From an uncultured Myxococcaceae bacterium (lineage in GTDB: Bacteria > Myxococcota_A > Polyangia > Polyangiales > Ga0077539): a stretch of 64,000 nucleotides of DNA. A program made the translations under genes and the position numbers. The notes beneath the pieces are model-generated. The model saw only the letters and a list, made by a program, of their open reading frames with translations, did no database searches and was not told the origin of the DNA. How positions within the stretch are numbered: position 1 is the stretch's first letter; every line of letters starts with the position of its first letter. Of this stretch, positions 34,829-43,488 are shown in pieces. The stretch covers positions 18,702-82,701 of the forward strand of contig CAMFHP010000027.1 of NCBI GenBank assembly GCA_945952225.1, given 5' to 3'.

Positions 34829-35464
34829 CTACGGAACGGCGTCGGGCTGGCGCTCGGGGCGCGCGGCTTCGAACGCGGGGAGCGCGGCGCACGCGGCCTC
34901 GATGCGCGCGAGCGTCGGGAGCGTGGCGGGGTCGACGCCGAAGCGACGCGCGGCGAACATCTGCGGCACGAGGCACACGTCGGCGAACGACACCTCGTCG
35001 CCCACGAGGAACGCGCCCGCGGTCTCGGTGGCGAGGGCTTCGAGCGCCTGCATCCCGCGACCGATGAAGTGCTTCGTCCACGCGGTGGCGTCGCCCTTGA
35101 GCTCCTCGCGCACGTAGCGCTGCGGTTCGAGGTTCTGGAGCGGCTGGATGCCCGAGTTCACCACCTCGACGAGGGCGCGCGCGCGGGCCCGGAGGTACGG
35201 ATCACGGGGCAAGAGCGCGGGCGTGGCGAAGGTCTCGTCGAGCCACTCCACGATCGCGACGGACTGCGTGAGCACGCGCCCGTCGTCGAGTTCGAGCGCG
35301 GGCACCTGCCGCATGGGGTTGCGCGCGCGGTGGGCCTCGCCGTGCTGCTCGCCGCCGTTGGCGATGAGGTTCACGGGCACGTACTCGTAGGCGACTCCCT
35401 TGAGGTTCAGCGCGATGCGCACGCGCCAGCTCGCCGAGCTGCGCCAGTAGTTGTAGAGCTTCAC
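34829..35464 (-). CDS. maiA: Maleylacetoacetate isomerase (zeta-class GST)
   Basis: A 211-residue glutathione-S-transferase-fold enzyme that isomerises maleylacetoacetate to fumarylacetoacetate, the step after HmgA. The zeta-class signature is the N-terminal YNYWRSSASWRVRIALNLKG, with the SSxSxRV-type catalytic serines, and NPMRQVPALELDDG follows. Length matches the family. The start is GTG at 35464, overlapping the fahA stop as GTGA, so translation is coupled. Together with fahA it forms a two-gene operon. Confidence 0.92.
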   Translation of the reverse strand: MKLYNYWRSSASWRVRIALNLKGVAYEYVPVNLIANGGEQHGEAHRARNPMRQVPALELDDGRVLTQSVAIVEWLDETFATPALLPRDPYLRARARALVEVVNSGIQPLQNLEPQRYVREELKGDATAWTKHFIGRGMQALEALATETAGAFLVGDEVSFADVCLVPQMFAARRFGVDPATLPTLARIEAACAALPAFEAARPERQPDAVP

Positions 35465-36438
35465 GCGCCCACCACCCGCTGCGCGATGCGCCCGAAGACG
35501 CTGCGCCCGTCGGGGTCGAGCATCTCGATCTGCACGGTGTCGCCGACCTTCATGAAGGGCGTGATGGGGCGGCCCGTGTCGAGGGTCTCGAGGGTGCGGC
35601 GCTCTGCGAGGCACGAGATGCCCCGGGCGCGGTCGGCGTTCGAGACCGTGCCCGACCCGAGGATCGTGCCCGCGGTGTACGCGCGCGTCTTCGCGATGTG
35701 CGCGATGAGGTCGAAGAAGCTGAAGTGCATCTCGGGCCCCGCGTCGGGGTCGCCCGCGAGCTCGCCGTTGTAGACCGTGCGCAGCGGCAGGTGCACGCGC
35801 CCGCCGCGCCACGCGGCGCCGAGCTCATCGGGCGTGACGGCGAAGGGCGAGAACGCCGTCGCGGGCTTCGACTGAAAGAACCCGAAGCCCTTCGCGAGCT
35901 CGTCGGGGATGAGATTGCGGAGCGTGACGTCGTTCACGAGCATGAGCAGCCGCACGTGCTTCTCGGCCTCGGCCGCGGTGGTGCCGAGGGGCGTGTCACC
36001 GAGGATCACCGCGACCTCGCTCTCGAAGTCGAGACCCCACGCGGGGTTCACGAGGGGGATGTCGTCGCACGGCCCGAGGAGCGCGCCCGAGCCGCCCTGG
36101 TACACCAGCGGATCGGTCTCGAGCGTGGGCGGAGGCTCGGCGCCGCGGGCCTTGCGCACGAGGCGAACGTGGTTGAGGTACGCGGAGCCGTCGACCCACT
36201 CGAAGGCGCGCGGCAGCGGCGGCGCGAGGCGCGCGGGGTCGAGCGCGTGCGAGGGCGCGTGGCCCGCGGCGAGCGCGTCGGAGAGCTCGCGGAGGCGCGG
36301 CGAGAGCGCGTCCCACGCGTCGAGGGCGACCTGGAGCGTGGGCGCGATGGCGGCGGCGTGCGTGTACGTGTCGCCGCGCGGGCCGATGACGATGAGTGCG
36401 CCGTCGCGCGATCCGTCGCGCAGGGTTGCGAGCTTCAT
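35461..36438 (-). CDS. fahA: Fumarylacetoacetate hydrolase-family protein
   Basis: A 325-residue member of the FAH family, the last step of tyrosine breakdown giving fumarate and acetoacetate. The metal-binding region is seen as GLDFESEVAVILG (Glu ligands) and the SKPATAFSPFAVTPDELG segment, followed by GTILGSGTVSNAD. It is shorter than the 420-residue animal enzyme and belongs to the bacterial two-domain type (FAA_hydrolase_N_2 plus FAA_hydrolase). Coupling to maiA and the presence of hmgA in the window support the specific function over other FAH-fold hydrolases. The start ATG begins MKLATLRDGSRDGALIV, as usual for the family. Confidence 0.9.
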   Translation of the reverse strand: MKLATLRDGSRDGALIVIGPRGDTYTHAAAIAPTLQVALDAWDALSPRLRELSDALAAGHAPSHALDPARLAPPLPRAFEWVDGSAYLNHVRLVRKARGAEPPPTLETDPLVYQGGSGALLGPCDDIPLVNPAWGLDFESEVAVILGDTPLGTTAAEAEKHVRLLMLVNDVTLRNLIPDELAKGFGFFQSKPATAFSPFAVTPDELGAAWRGGRVHLPLRTVYNGELAGDPDAGPEMHFSFFDLIAHIAKTRAYTAGTILGSGTVSNADRARGISCLAERRTLETLDTGRPITPFMKVGDTVQIEMLDPDGRSVFGRIAQRVVGA

Positions 36439-36526
36439 GGCTGCGGGTCCCTCTTTCTGCGTGGTGGTGTGAGACTCGCGGCGCGTACCATGCCGCCGCC
36501 GCCCGTTACAAGGGCGCGGAGTTGCG

Positions 36527-38116
36527 TTGAAAATCCCGCTCTACGTCAAGCTGATGGTGAGCTACCTGCTCGTCGTCGGGCTCGTGCTGCTGCCCTCGGT
36601 GGTCTACGTCCGGCTGCTCCTCACGCGCGACCAGCACGCCCGCGCGCGCGCCGACATGGAGACCGAGCTCGCGGGCCTCTGCGACCGCCTCGGCGACGCG
36701 ACGCCCTCGCAGCTCGCGGCGCGCACGGAGATGCTCCTCGCGGCGCTCCCCACGCGGCTCACGGTGATCGACGCCACGGGGCGCGTGCTCGGTGACTCGC
36801 TGCGACCCTCGGGCGCGATGGAGAACCACGGCGACCGCCCCGAGGTGCGCGCGGCGCTCCGTGACGGCGCGGGGAGCGACCTTCGACGCAGCCGCACGAC
36901 GGGCCAGATGACGCTCTACGTGGCGATGCGATTTCCCCGTGCGGGCGCGGCCCGCGGTGTGGCGCGCCTCTCGCGGCCCGAGGCCGTGGTGAACACCGCG
37001 CGCGACCAGGTGACCGACGTGCTGGGCAAGGCCTCGGCGGTGGCGCTCTCGGTGGCGGTGCTCCTGAGTCTCGTGGCGGCGCTCGCGGCGTCGCGGCCGT
37101 TGCGTCGCATCGCGCAGGGCGCGCGCGCCTTCGCCGATGGAGACTTCGGCGCGCCCATCGAGGCCGACACGGGCGACGAGATCGGCGAGGTGGCCGAGGC
37201 GCTCGCGGCGCTGGCCTCGCAGCTCCGTTCGAAGCTCGTGACCTCGGGCGCCGACCGCGCGACGTTGCAGGCGCTGCTCGATGACCTGCCCGTGGGCGTG
37301 GTGCTCTACGACGAGCGGCGTCACCCGGTGGCGGTGAACGGCGCGGCGCGCGCGCTGTGTGACCTCGCGCCCTACGCCGAGGCCGAGCGCGGCGCGGAGA
37401 TTCCGAAGCTCGACGGACAGCGCGCGGCGGTGGAGCGGGCGCTGCGTGAGGGCTTCACCGTCGAGGCGCCGCTGCGCCTCCCGTGGCGCGCGGAGGCCGA
37501 GCTCGTGGCGCGCTGGGTGGTGGTGTTCGCGAACGATGGCGCGCGTCTCCCGGCGCTGGTGGTGATCGACCGCGCGCCGCAGCGGACCGTGTCGCGGCTG
37601 CGAGAGACGGTGCGCGCGCTGCGTGAGGTGTTGTCGTCGGTGCCTGCGTCGTCGCTGGGCCCGGAGCGCGCCGCGGAGGTGACCCGCGCGTGCCTCGCGG
37701 CCGACGAGGCGCTCCCGCCGCCCGACGTGGAGCCCGACGCGGTGGAGCCCGTCGCCGTGCGCGCCCTCTTCGACCGTGCGAGCGCGGACCTCGACGCCCT
37801 CGCGACGCTGGCGGGCGCGCGCTTCGAACTGCTCGCGGGCGACGTCGACGTGTCGGTGGCCGAGGCCGACGGACGCGGTCGACGCGCGCTTCGATCGCTC
37901 ATGCGATGGGCACTCGATGATCCGCGGCGCGCGGGGGTGGTCACCGTGAGCGCCGCCGTGCAGGAGCGCCACGTGCGTCTCTCGGTGCTCGCCTCGCGGG
38001 CCGTGGTCGACGCGGTGCCCGACGTGGGCGCGCTGGTGCGTCCGTTGGCGGGTGACGCGGGCGTGGCGGCGAGCGACGAGGGCGTCGACTGCTGGCTGCT
38101 GCTCCCGAGGGCGTGA
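36527..38116 (+). CDS. Membrane sensor with HAMP domain and degenerate histidine-kinase region
   Basis: 529 residues laid out like a PhoR-type kinase: a TM helix (about 8-28), a periplasmic sensor segment to about 170, a second TM (about 172-192), HAMP (to about 245), a PAS-like segment (about 250-350) and a C-terminal region of kinase length. The phospho-accepting H-box is absent, and the ATPase N-box and glycine boxes cannot be found (RSLMRWALDD stands where the Asn-rich N-box should be). It is thus probably a pseudokinase signalling by protein contact. The start is TTG at 36527. It overlaps the next gene by GTGA at 38113, so the two proteins probably work together. Confidence 0.7.
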   Translation: MKIPLYVKLMVSYLLVVGLVLLPSVVYVRLLLTRDQHARARADMETELAGLCDRLGDATPSQLAARTEMLLAALPTRLTVIDATGRVLGDSLRPSGAMENHGDRPEVRAALRDGAGSDLRRSRTTGQMTLYVAMRFPRAGAARGVARLSRPEAVVNTARDQVTDVLGKASAVALSVAVLLSLVAALAASRPLRRIAQGARAFADGDFGAPIEADTGDEIGEVAEALAALASQLRSKLVTSGADRATLQALLDDLPVGVVLYDERRHPVAVNGAARALCDLAPYAEAERGAEIPKLDGQRAAVERALREGFTVEAPLRLPWRAEAELVARWVVVFANDGARLPALVVIDRAPQRTVSRLRETVRALREVLSSVPASSLGPERAAEVTRACLAADEALPPPDVEPDAVEPVAVRALFDRASADLDALATLAGARFELLAGDVDVSVAEADGRGRRALRSLMRWALDDPRRAGVVTVSAAVQERHVRLSVLASRAVVDAVPDVGALVRPLAGDAGVAASDEGVDCWLLLPRA

Positions 38117-39861
38117 CGGTGGCGACGCGCGCGAAGACTCCGCGAGACCCGACGACGGCGCGTTCGCGGCGCGCGGGCGAGGGGCTCTCGCTCCAGGCCG
38201 AGGTGCACGACCGCCACCAGCTCGAGCTGCGCTTCAACTACGCGCTCGGGGAGCAGAGCGACGCGCGCTACCTCGTCGACGCGTACTTCTTCGTGCCGCG
38301 CAACGTGGGGCTCGGCCGCGCGAACTACTCCCGCGAGCAGTTCTACGCGGACTTCACCGCGCTCATGCGCGTCGACGCTGCGCCGCTTCCCCTCGACGCG
38401 CTCGCCGACGAGGGCAACCCCGCGTCTCCGCTCTCGCGCTGCGCTGCGCTCCTCGCGGTGCTGCGCACGTCGCCGCGGCCGCCGCAGACGCGGCCGTTGA
38501 GCGTGCACGCGCGGCTCTACGCGAACCTCTACGTGGCGGGCGTGCGGGCCGAGTGCCGTCGGCTGGAGAAGCTCCTCGCGCGGTACGAGCGCGCGCCGGG
38601 CGAGAGCGCGACGGAGAGCCATCCGGGCGTTCCGCGCGCGCCGTCGATGCGCGTGACCGACCCCGACGGGGCCTTCGAGCGCGACGTCTCCGCGGCCCTG
38701 GAGCGCATGCGCGACGCGCTGCGGGCGTGGCGCTCGATGCGCGGCGCCCTGTGGCCCTACGAGCGCGTGTGTCACCACGGCGTGGCCGAGGCCATGCGCG
38801 CGGCCGACGAGTACATGAGCCTCGCGCTGGAGGAGCGCCTCGCGCAGTTCGCGGCGACGGTGGGCGAGCACGCGCGTCGCTACGACGGCAGCGGCTTCGT
38901 GGCGCGGGTGCGGGCGCGGCTCGTGGCGCTCGTGCGCGACGAGGCGACGACGCGGGCGAAGTACGGCTACCTCACGCGCAGCGGCGCGTCGGTCGAGATC
39001 GACGCCGAGTCGGCGGACCCGGCGGCGCGCGAGGGCGTCGACCCGGGGGAGTACTTCACCTACCGCGCGTCGCTCTTGAAGAAGAGCGTGCAGCAGGCGC
39101 TCTACCTCAACGTGCGCGCGTCGCGCGAAGACATGTTCGTGCGCAACGCCGTCGGCGCGGTGGCGGCGGCGCTGGCGGCGATCTGGGCGCTCGCGACGCA
39201 GGTGCCCGCGTACGTGGTGAACCTCCCGACCACGACGAAGGCGCTGTTCTTCACCGGCGCCGTGCTCGCCTACGTGATGAAGGACCGCATCAAGGCCCTC
39301 ACGAGCGAGGCCCTCTTGAAGCGCGCGCGCACCTACGACCACGCGCATCGGGTGTACGGCGAGCACCTGCCCGACGCGGGCCTCGGAGACTTCGAAGCGC
39401 GCAGCGCCGAGGCCGTGCGCTTCGTGTCGAGCGACGAGGTGCCCGCGGAGGTTCGCGCCGTGCGCCTGGAGCGTCGCACCGTGCGCCAGGCCGAGGTGGC
39501 GACCGAAGAGGTGATCCACTATCGCAAGCGCCTCGACGTGGGCGGTCGCGACGAGCGGCGCGGGCTGCCCGAGGGCTATCGCATCCGAGACATTCTCCGC
39601 ATCAACGTGCGGCACTTTCTCGTGCGCCTCGATGATCCGATCGACCTCGTGGATTGCTACGACACGTCGCGCGGGGCCTTCGTGCGCGCCGAGCTCCCGA
39701 AGGTGTACCGGGTGAACGTGGTGGTGCGCGTGCGGCGCGAGCGCGCGGGAGAGCCCACGCACGAGCGCTACGCCCACCTGCGCCTGGTGCTCAACAAAGA
39801 CGGCATCGTGCGCGCCGAACAGGTGCACGCCGACGGCGTCGCCATCACGCGCAAGGGGTAG
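38113..39861 (+). CDS. Unknown membrane protein, 582 aa
   Basis: No family is recognised. Residues 1-330 are hydrophilic and helical, two adjacent hydrophobic helices lie near 345-365 and 372-392 (AVLAYVMKDRIKAL closes the second), and a 190-residue hydrophilic tail has beta-rich segments such as YRVNVVVRVRRERAG and HLRLVLNKDGIVRAEQVH. The hairpin topology would place both large domains on the same side of the membrane. The GTG start overlaps the stop of the pseudokinase gene, so the two are translationally coupled and probably form a complex. Function unknown. Confidence 0.7.
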   Translation: MTVATRAKTPRDPTTARSRRAGEGLSLQAEVHDRHQLELRFNYALGEQSDARYLVDAYFFVPRNVGLGRANYSREQFYADFTALMRVDAAPLPLDALADEGNPASPLSRCAALLAVLRTSPRPPQTRPLSVHARLYANLYVAGVRAECRRLEKLLARYERAPGESATESHPGVPRAPSMRVTDPDGAFERDVSAALERMRDALRAWRSMRGALWPYERVCHHGVAEAMRAADEYMSLALEERLAQFAATVGEHARRYDGSGFVARVRARLVALVRDEATTRAKYGYLTRSGASVEIDAESADPAAREGVDPGEYFTYRASLLKKSVQQALYLNVRASREDMFVRNAVGAVAAALAAIWALATQVPAYVVNLPTTTKALFFTGAVLAYVMKDRIKALTSEALLKRARTYDHAHRVYGEHLPDAGLGDFEARSAEAVRFVSSDEVPAEVRAVRLERRTVRQAEVATEEVIHYRKRLDVGGRDERRGLPEGYRIRDILRINVRHFLVRLDDPIDLVDCYDTSRGAFVRAELPKVYRVNVVVRVRRERAGEPTHERYAHLRLVLNKDGIVRAEQVHADGVAITRKG

Positions 39862-39933
39862 GTCGGAGCTCAGAGGGAGGAGGCGCGCTGTGGGGCCGTC
39901 GGGGCCGCGCCGCAGCGCGCGAGGGGGGCGCGT

Positions 39934-42900
39934 TCAGCGAACGGTGTACACCACGGTGTAGCCCATGCCCGTGCCGCCGGTGCGCTCGTCGACGAGCACG
40001 GCGTTGAGGCCGCGGGGCGCGACCACGTTGTTGAGGCGCGAGCCGTAGGCGGCCGTGTCGGCGCCGGTGCCCGTGCCCGTGCAGTTGGTGCCGCCCATGG
40101 AGCCGCCGTCGTCGTTGCACGCGACCTCGGCGCCGGTCTGGGCGCTGCGGAGGTACATCGACGGGTCGTAGTTCGTGGTGCCGATGCGGCGGGTGTAGGT
40201 GGCGCTCACGCCGCCGATGCTGTCGCTGCGGCAGAGGCTGAAGAACTGCGGCTGCGCACCGCAGGTGACGAACCAGCGGGCGTCTTCACCCGACGCGGTG
40301 CCGCCGCAGGTGGCGCTGGTGTTCGCGCTGGTGCCCACGAGCGTGGTGGCCTGCGAGCCCGAGCCGGTGATCGCCAGGTCGTAGAAGTAGGAGCCCACGG
40401 TGCGCGGGAGGTGCTGCACGTGGAGGGTGAACGCGCCGGTGCTCGTCGTGTTGAAGCCCGAGACGTTGATGTAGTAGGTGCCCGCGGTGAGGAGCACCGC
40501 GAAGCGCGACTGCGTGGTGGTGGTGAAGCCGCCGGTGGTGCAGCCCGAGTCGTCGTTGCAGGTGTTGGCCACGGTGGCGCCGAGGCTGTTCACGAGCGAG
40601 AGGCGCGTGTCGAAGGTCGAGCCCGCGGTGTCGGCGTAGAGCACTTCCGACTGCGTGAGCACGACGCGGTACCACACGTTGGGAATGCCCGCGCCGCCGC
40701 AGTCCGTCGGGCCGTCGGCCGTGGCGCCCACGGTGGTGCCGGTGACGGTGGTCTCGGCGGTGCCGAGGGTGACGAGCGTGGCGCTCGCGCGGTCGTTGTT
40801 CGCCGGGCGGCAGGTGCTCGCCTGGCAGGTCGTGCCGGTGCCGCACACGCGGCCGCAGGCGCCGCAGTTGGTGTTGCTCGACGTGAGGTCGATGCAGGTC
40901 GAGCCGCAGGCCGTCTGGCCCGCGGGGCACGCGCAACGGCCCGACGCGCAGGTGCTACCCGTGGGGCACACGGTGCCGCAGGTGCCGCAGTTGGCGGCGT
41001 CACTCTGGAGGTTCACGCAGGCCGAGCCGCAGAGGTTCTGACCCGTCGCGCACGCGCAGGCGCCGGCGGTGCAGGTCTGGGCGGCGGGGCACACGTTGCC
41101 GCAGCGTCCGCAGTTGTTGCGGTCGGTGGTGGCGGTCACGCAGGTGGTGCCGCAGAGGAGCTGGCCCGTGGGGCAGCCGCAGCGACCCGCGGTGCACACC
41201 TGGCCCGTGCCGCAGGCGTTGCCGCAGGCGCCGCAGTTGGTCGCGCTGGTCTGGAGGTCGACGCAGCCCGCGCCGCAGAGGGTCTGGCCCGTCGTGCAGG
41301 TGCCGAAGCGCAGCGAGAGCGTGTACGCGCCGGCCGCGGCGGCGTTGTAGCCGTCGACGTAGATCGTGTGCAGGCCCGCGCCCGCCGCGAGGGTGCTGGT
41401 GACCGTCGACTGCGTGCTGCACGCGTCGTCGTTGCAGGCCGCGAGGGGCGTGCGGGCGGCCGAGCGCTGCTCGACGACCGTGTCCCAGGTGGCGCCGCCG
41501 CAGGTGCTGGCGGTGAGCTGCGTGGCCGTGAAGCTCGGGCACGTGGCGAACCAGTACGAGACCTCGGGGCCGGGGGCCGCCGTGCAGCTCTGCGTGAGCA
41601 CGCCGGTGCCCGACGTGGTGCCCATGAGGGTCTGCGTGCCGGTGAGCGTCGTGAGCTGCGTGACCGCGCCGCTGCCGATGGGCAGGTGCTGGAAGCGCAG
41701 CGTGAACGGACCCGTCGTCGAGTAGCCGCCGACGACGAGGTAGTACGTGCCCGGGTCGAGCACGCGCACGAGCTGGCTCTGAAGCACGGTGCACGAGTCG
41801 TCGGTGCAGGTGCCCGCGACGGTGCCCGTGCCCGTCGAGGGCGCGAAGGCGAGCACGGTGTCGTAGGTCGTGCCGAAGGTGTCGGCGTACACGACCTCAC
41901 GCGCGGTGAGCGTGAAGCGGTAGTACACGTCGCCGCCGGTGCCGCACATCGCGTTGTTCGCCGAGCCCGCGGTCGAGCCCGTGAGCGTCTGCGAGGGCGA
42001 CGCGAGGTTCAGCACCACGGCGCCCGCGGGGAGGTCGTTGGCCGGCGCCGTCGCGCGGCAGGTGCCCGTGATGCAGTTCTGGCCCGTGGGGCAGGCCGTT
42101 CCACACGCGCCGCAGTTGCGCGTGTCGGTCTGCGTGTCGATGCACGTGCCCGAGCAGAGCGTCTGGCCCGTGGGGCACGCGCAGGTGCCCGCGGCGCACG
42201 ACTGGCCGGCCGCACACGCGTTGCCGCAGCGTCCGCAGTTCGCGGTGTTCGTCGCGGTGTTCACGCAGGTGTCGCCGCAGAGCGTCTCGCCGGTCGCGCA
42301 CGAGCGCTGGCAGCGACCCATCACGCACGACTGACCCGTCGCACAGGCGTTGCCGCAGGCGCCGCAGTTCGTGGCGCTCGTGGCCGTGTCGACGCAGGTC
42401 GAGCCGCAGGCCGTCTGGCCCGTGGGGCACACGAGCTGACAGGCACCGGCCACGCACGAGAGGCCCATCGCGCAGGCGTTGCCACAGGCGCCGCAGTTGT
42501 TCGCGTCGGTCTGGAGGTTGACGCAGCTCCGCGAGCCCGAGGCCGCGGTGCACACGGTCTGCGGCGCGGTGCACACGAGGTTGCACACGCCCGACACGCA
42601 CATCTGACCCGAAGGACAGACGGTGCCGCAGCCGCCGCAGTTGTTCACGTCGGTCTGCGGATCGGTGCAGGTGCCCATGGTTCCGCAGCGGAGCTCGCCG
42701 GTGCGACAGGGCGTGACGCAGGTGCCGCCGCGACACTCGGTGCCCGCGCTGCACGCGTTGCCACACGCGCCGCAGTTCGCGTTGCTGGTGTTCGTGTCGA
42801 CGCAGGCCGCGCCGCACACGGTCTCGCCCGTCGCGCACGTGAGCATGTCGCTCGCGACGTCGGCGGGGCCGCCGTCCATCGCGGCGTCGAGGCCGCCGTC

Positions 42901-43290
42901 GCTCACGGTCGCATCGCTGCCCGTGTCGGTCGGGGTGACGGCGTCGTCGCCGGTGTCGGTCGGGGTGACGGCGTCGTCGCCCGCATCGGCCGGGGTGACC
43001 GCATCGTCGCCGGTGTCGGTCGGGGTGACGGCGTCGTCGCCCGCGTCGTCGCCTGCATCGGCGGCGGCGTCATCGCCTGCATCGTCGGGCGTGCCGTTGT
43101 CGACGGCGCTGTCACGGCGGCCCGAGTCGGGCGTGCCGTTGTCGACGGCGACGTCTTCGCCGACGTCTTCGGCGACATCCTTCGTGGTGGCGGCGTCGTC
43201 GGTGGGGGTGCCGCCGGCGGGCGGGTCGCTGCTGCATGCGGCCAGTGCCAGCGCGGGCACGAGCCACAGCATCCTCTGTCGTTTGGTCAC
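39934..43290 (-). CDS. Large cysteine-module lipoprotein with PPC-like domains
   Basis: 1118 residues. A lipoprotein signal ends in LAAC (Cys19), followed by an Asp/Thr-rich linker with four 10-residue repeats of the type TPTDTGDDAV. Six Cys modules (NCGACGNAC with CATGQ and CGxxCVD elements, about 40 residues each) precede two beta-rich domains resembling bacterial pre-peptidase C-terminal (PPC) domains (VYYRFTLTAREVVYADTFG; TYYLVVGGYSTTGPFTLRF), then four more modules and two further PPC-like domains to the end. The GTG at 43290 has GAGGAG about 8 bp upstream and starts the signal peptide. It shares its Cys module with the lipoprotein at 31555. Probably an outer-surface protein; function unknown. 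Confidence 0.82.
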   Translation of the reverse strand: MTKRQRMLWLVPALALAACSSDPPAGGTPTDDAATTKDVAEDVGEDVAVDNGTPDSGRRDSAVDNGTPDDAGDDAAADAGDDAGDDAVTPTDTGDDAVTPADAGDDAVTPTDTGDDAVTPTDTGSDATVSDGGLDAAMDGGPADVASDMLTCATGETVCGAACVDTNTSNANCGACGNACSAGTECRGGTCVTPCRTGELRCGTMGTCTDPQTDVNNCGGCGTVCPSGQMCVSGVCNLVCTAPQTVCTAASGSRSCVNLQTDANNCGACGNACAMGLSCVAGACQLVCPTGQTACGSTCVDTATSATNCGACGNACATGQSCVMGRCQRSCATGETLCGDTCVNTATNTANCGRCGNACAAGQSCAAGTCACPTGQTLCSGTCIDTQTDTRNCGACGTACPTGQNCITGTCRATAPANDLPAGAVVLNLASPSQTLTGSTAGSANNAMCGTGGDVYYRFTLTAREVVYADTFGTTYDTVLAFAPSTGTGTVAGTCTDDSCTVLQSQLVRVLDPGTYYLVVGGYSTTGPFTLRFQHLPIGSGAVTQLTTLTGTQTLMGTTSGTGVLTQSCTAAPGPEVSYWFATCPSFTATQLTASTCGGATWDTVVEQRSAARTPLAACNDDACSTQSTVTSTLAAGAGLHTIYVDGYNAAAAGAYTLSLRFGTCTTGQTLCGAGCVDLQTSATNCGACGNACGTGQVCTAGRCGCPTGQLLCGTTCVTATTDRNNCGRCGNVCPAAQTCTAGACACATGQNLCGSACVNLQSDAANCGTCGTVCPTGSTCASGRCACPAGQTACGSTCIDLTSSNTNCGACGRVCGTGTTCQASTCRPANNDRASATLVTLGTAETTVTGTTVGATADGPTDCGGAGIPNVWYRVVLTQSEVLYADTAGSTFDTRLSLVNSLGATVANTCNDDSGCTTGGFTTTTQSRFAVLLTAGTYYINVSGFNTTSTGAFTLHVQHLPRTVGSYFYDLAITGSGSQATTLVGTSANTSATCGGTASGEDARWFVTCGAQPQFFSLCRSDSIGGVSATYTRRIGTTNYDPSMYLRSAQTGAEVACNDDGGSMGGTNCTGTGTGADTAAYGSRLNNVVAPRGLNAVLVDERTGGTGMGYTVVYTVR

Positions 43291-43390
43291 AGGTCTGTAC
43301 TCCTCGAACGGTGGGGGATTCGGCGCCTCCCCGTGGAGCTCACACGACCCCCAATCTCGGTCGTCGTCGCAGCCCCTCGGGTTGGGGGCA

Positions 43391-43419
43391 TAGGAACCCG
43401 TCGCCGCCCGGTGGGTCAA
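43391..43419 (-). promoter_or_regulatory. Candidate promoter of the large lipoprotein gene
   Basis: On the minus strand TTGACC (43414-43419) is followed after 17 bp by TTCCTA (43391-43396). The leader to the GTG at 43290 would be about 95 nt. TTGACC is a good -35 match but the -10 box is weak. A separate TTGACG at 43448 on the plus strand lies in a suitable place for the divergent FHA gene. Confidence 0.4.
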
Positions 43420-43488
43420 TGCACGATCGCTGCATTCATGCCGCACGCTTGACGTTCTCCGGCCGCGCGTTGAAGACCGGCGCCCACG

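Noticed and set aside
36527..38116. Functional histidine kinase
   Set aside because: HAMP and PAS-like parts are present, but no phospho-accepting His motif and no N- or G-boxes can be found, so it was called a degenerate kinase-like sensor.
37372..39828. An 818-residue minus-strand frame opposite the sensor-like and membrane-protein genes
   Set aside because: Composition is that of an antisense shadow and it overlaps two translationally coupled plus-strand genes.
40411..43452. A 1013-residue plus-strand frame opposite the second lipoprotein
   Set aside because: It is Ala/Gly/Arg/Val low-complexity sequence mirroring the Cys modules; the minus-strand gene has a signal peptide, lipobox and ribosome-binding site.
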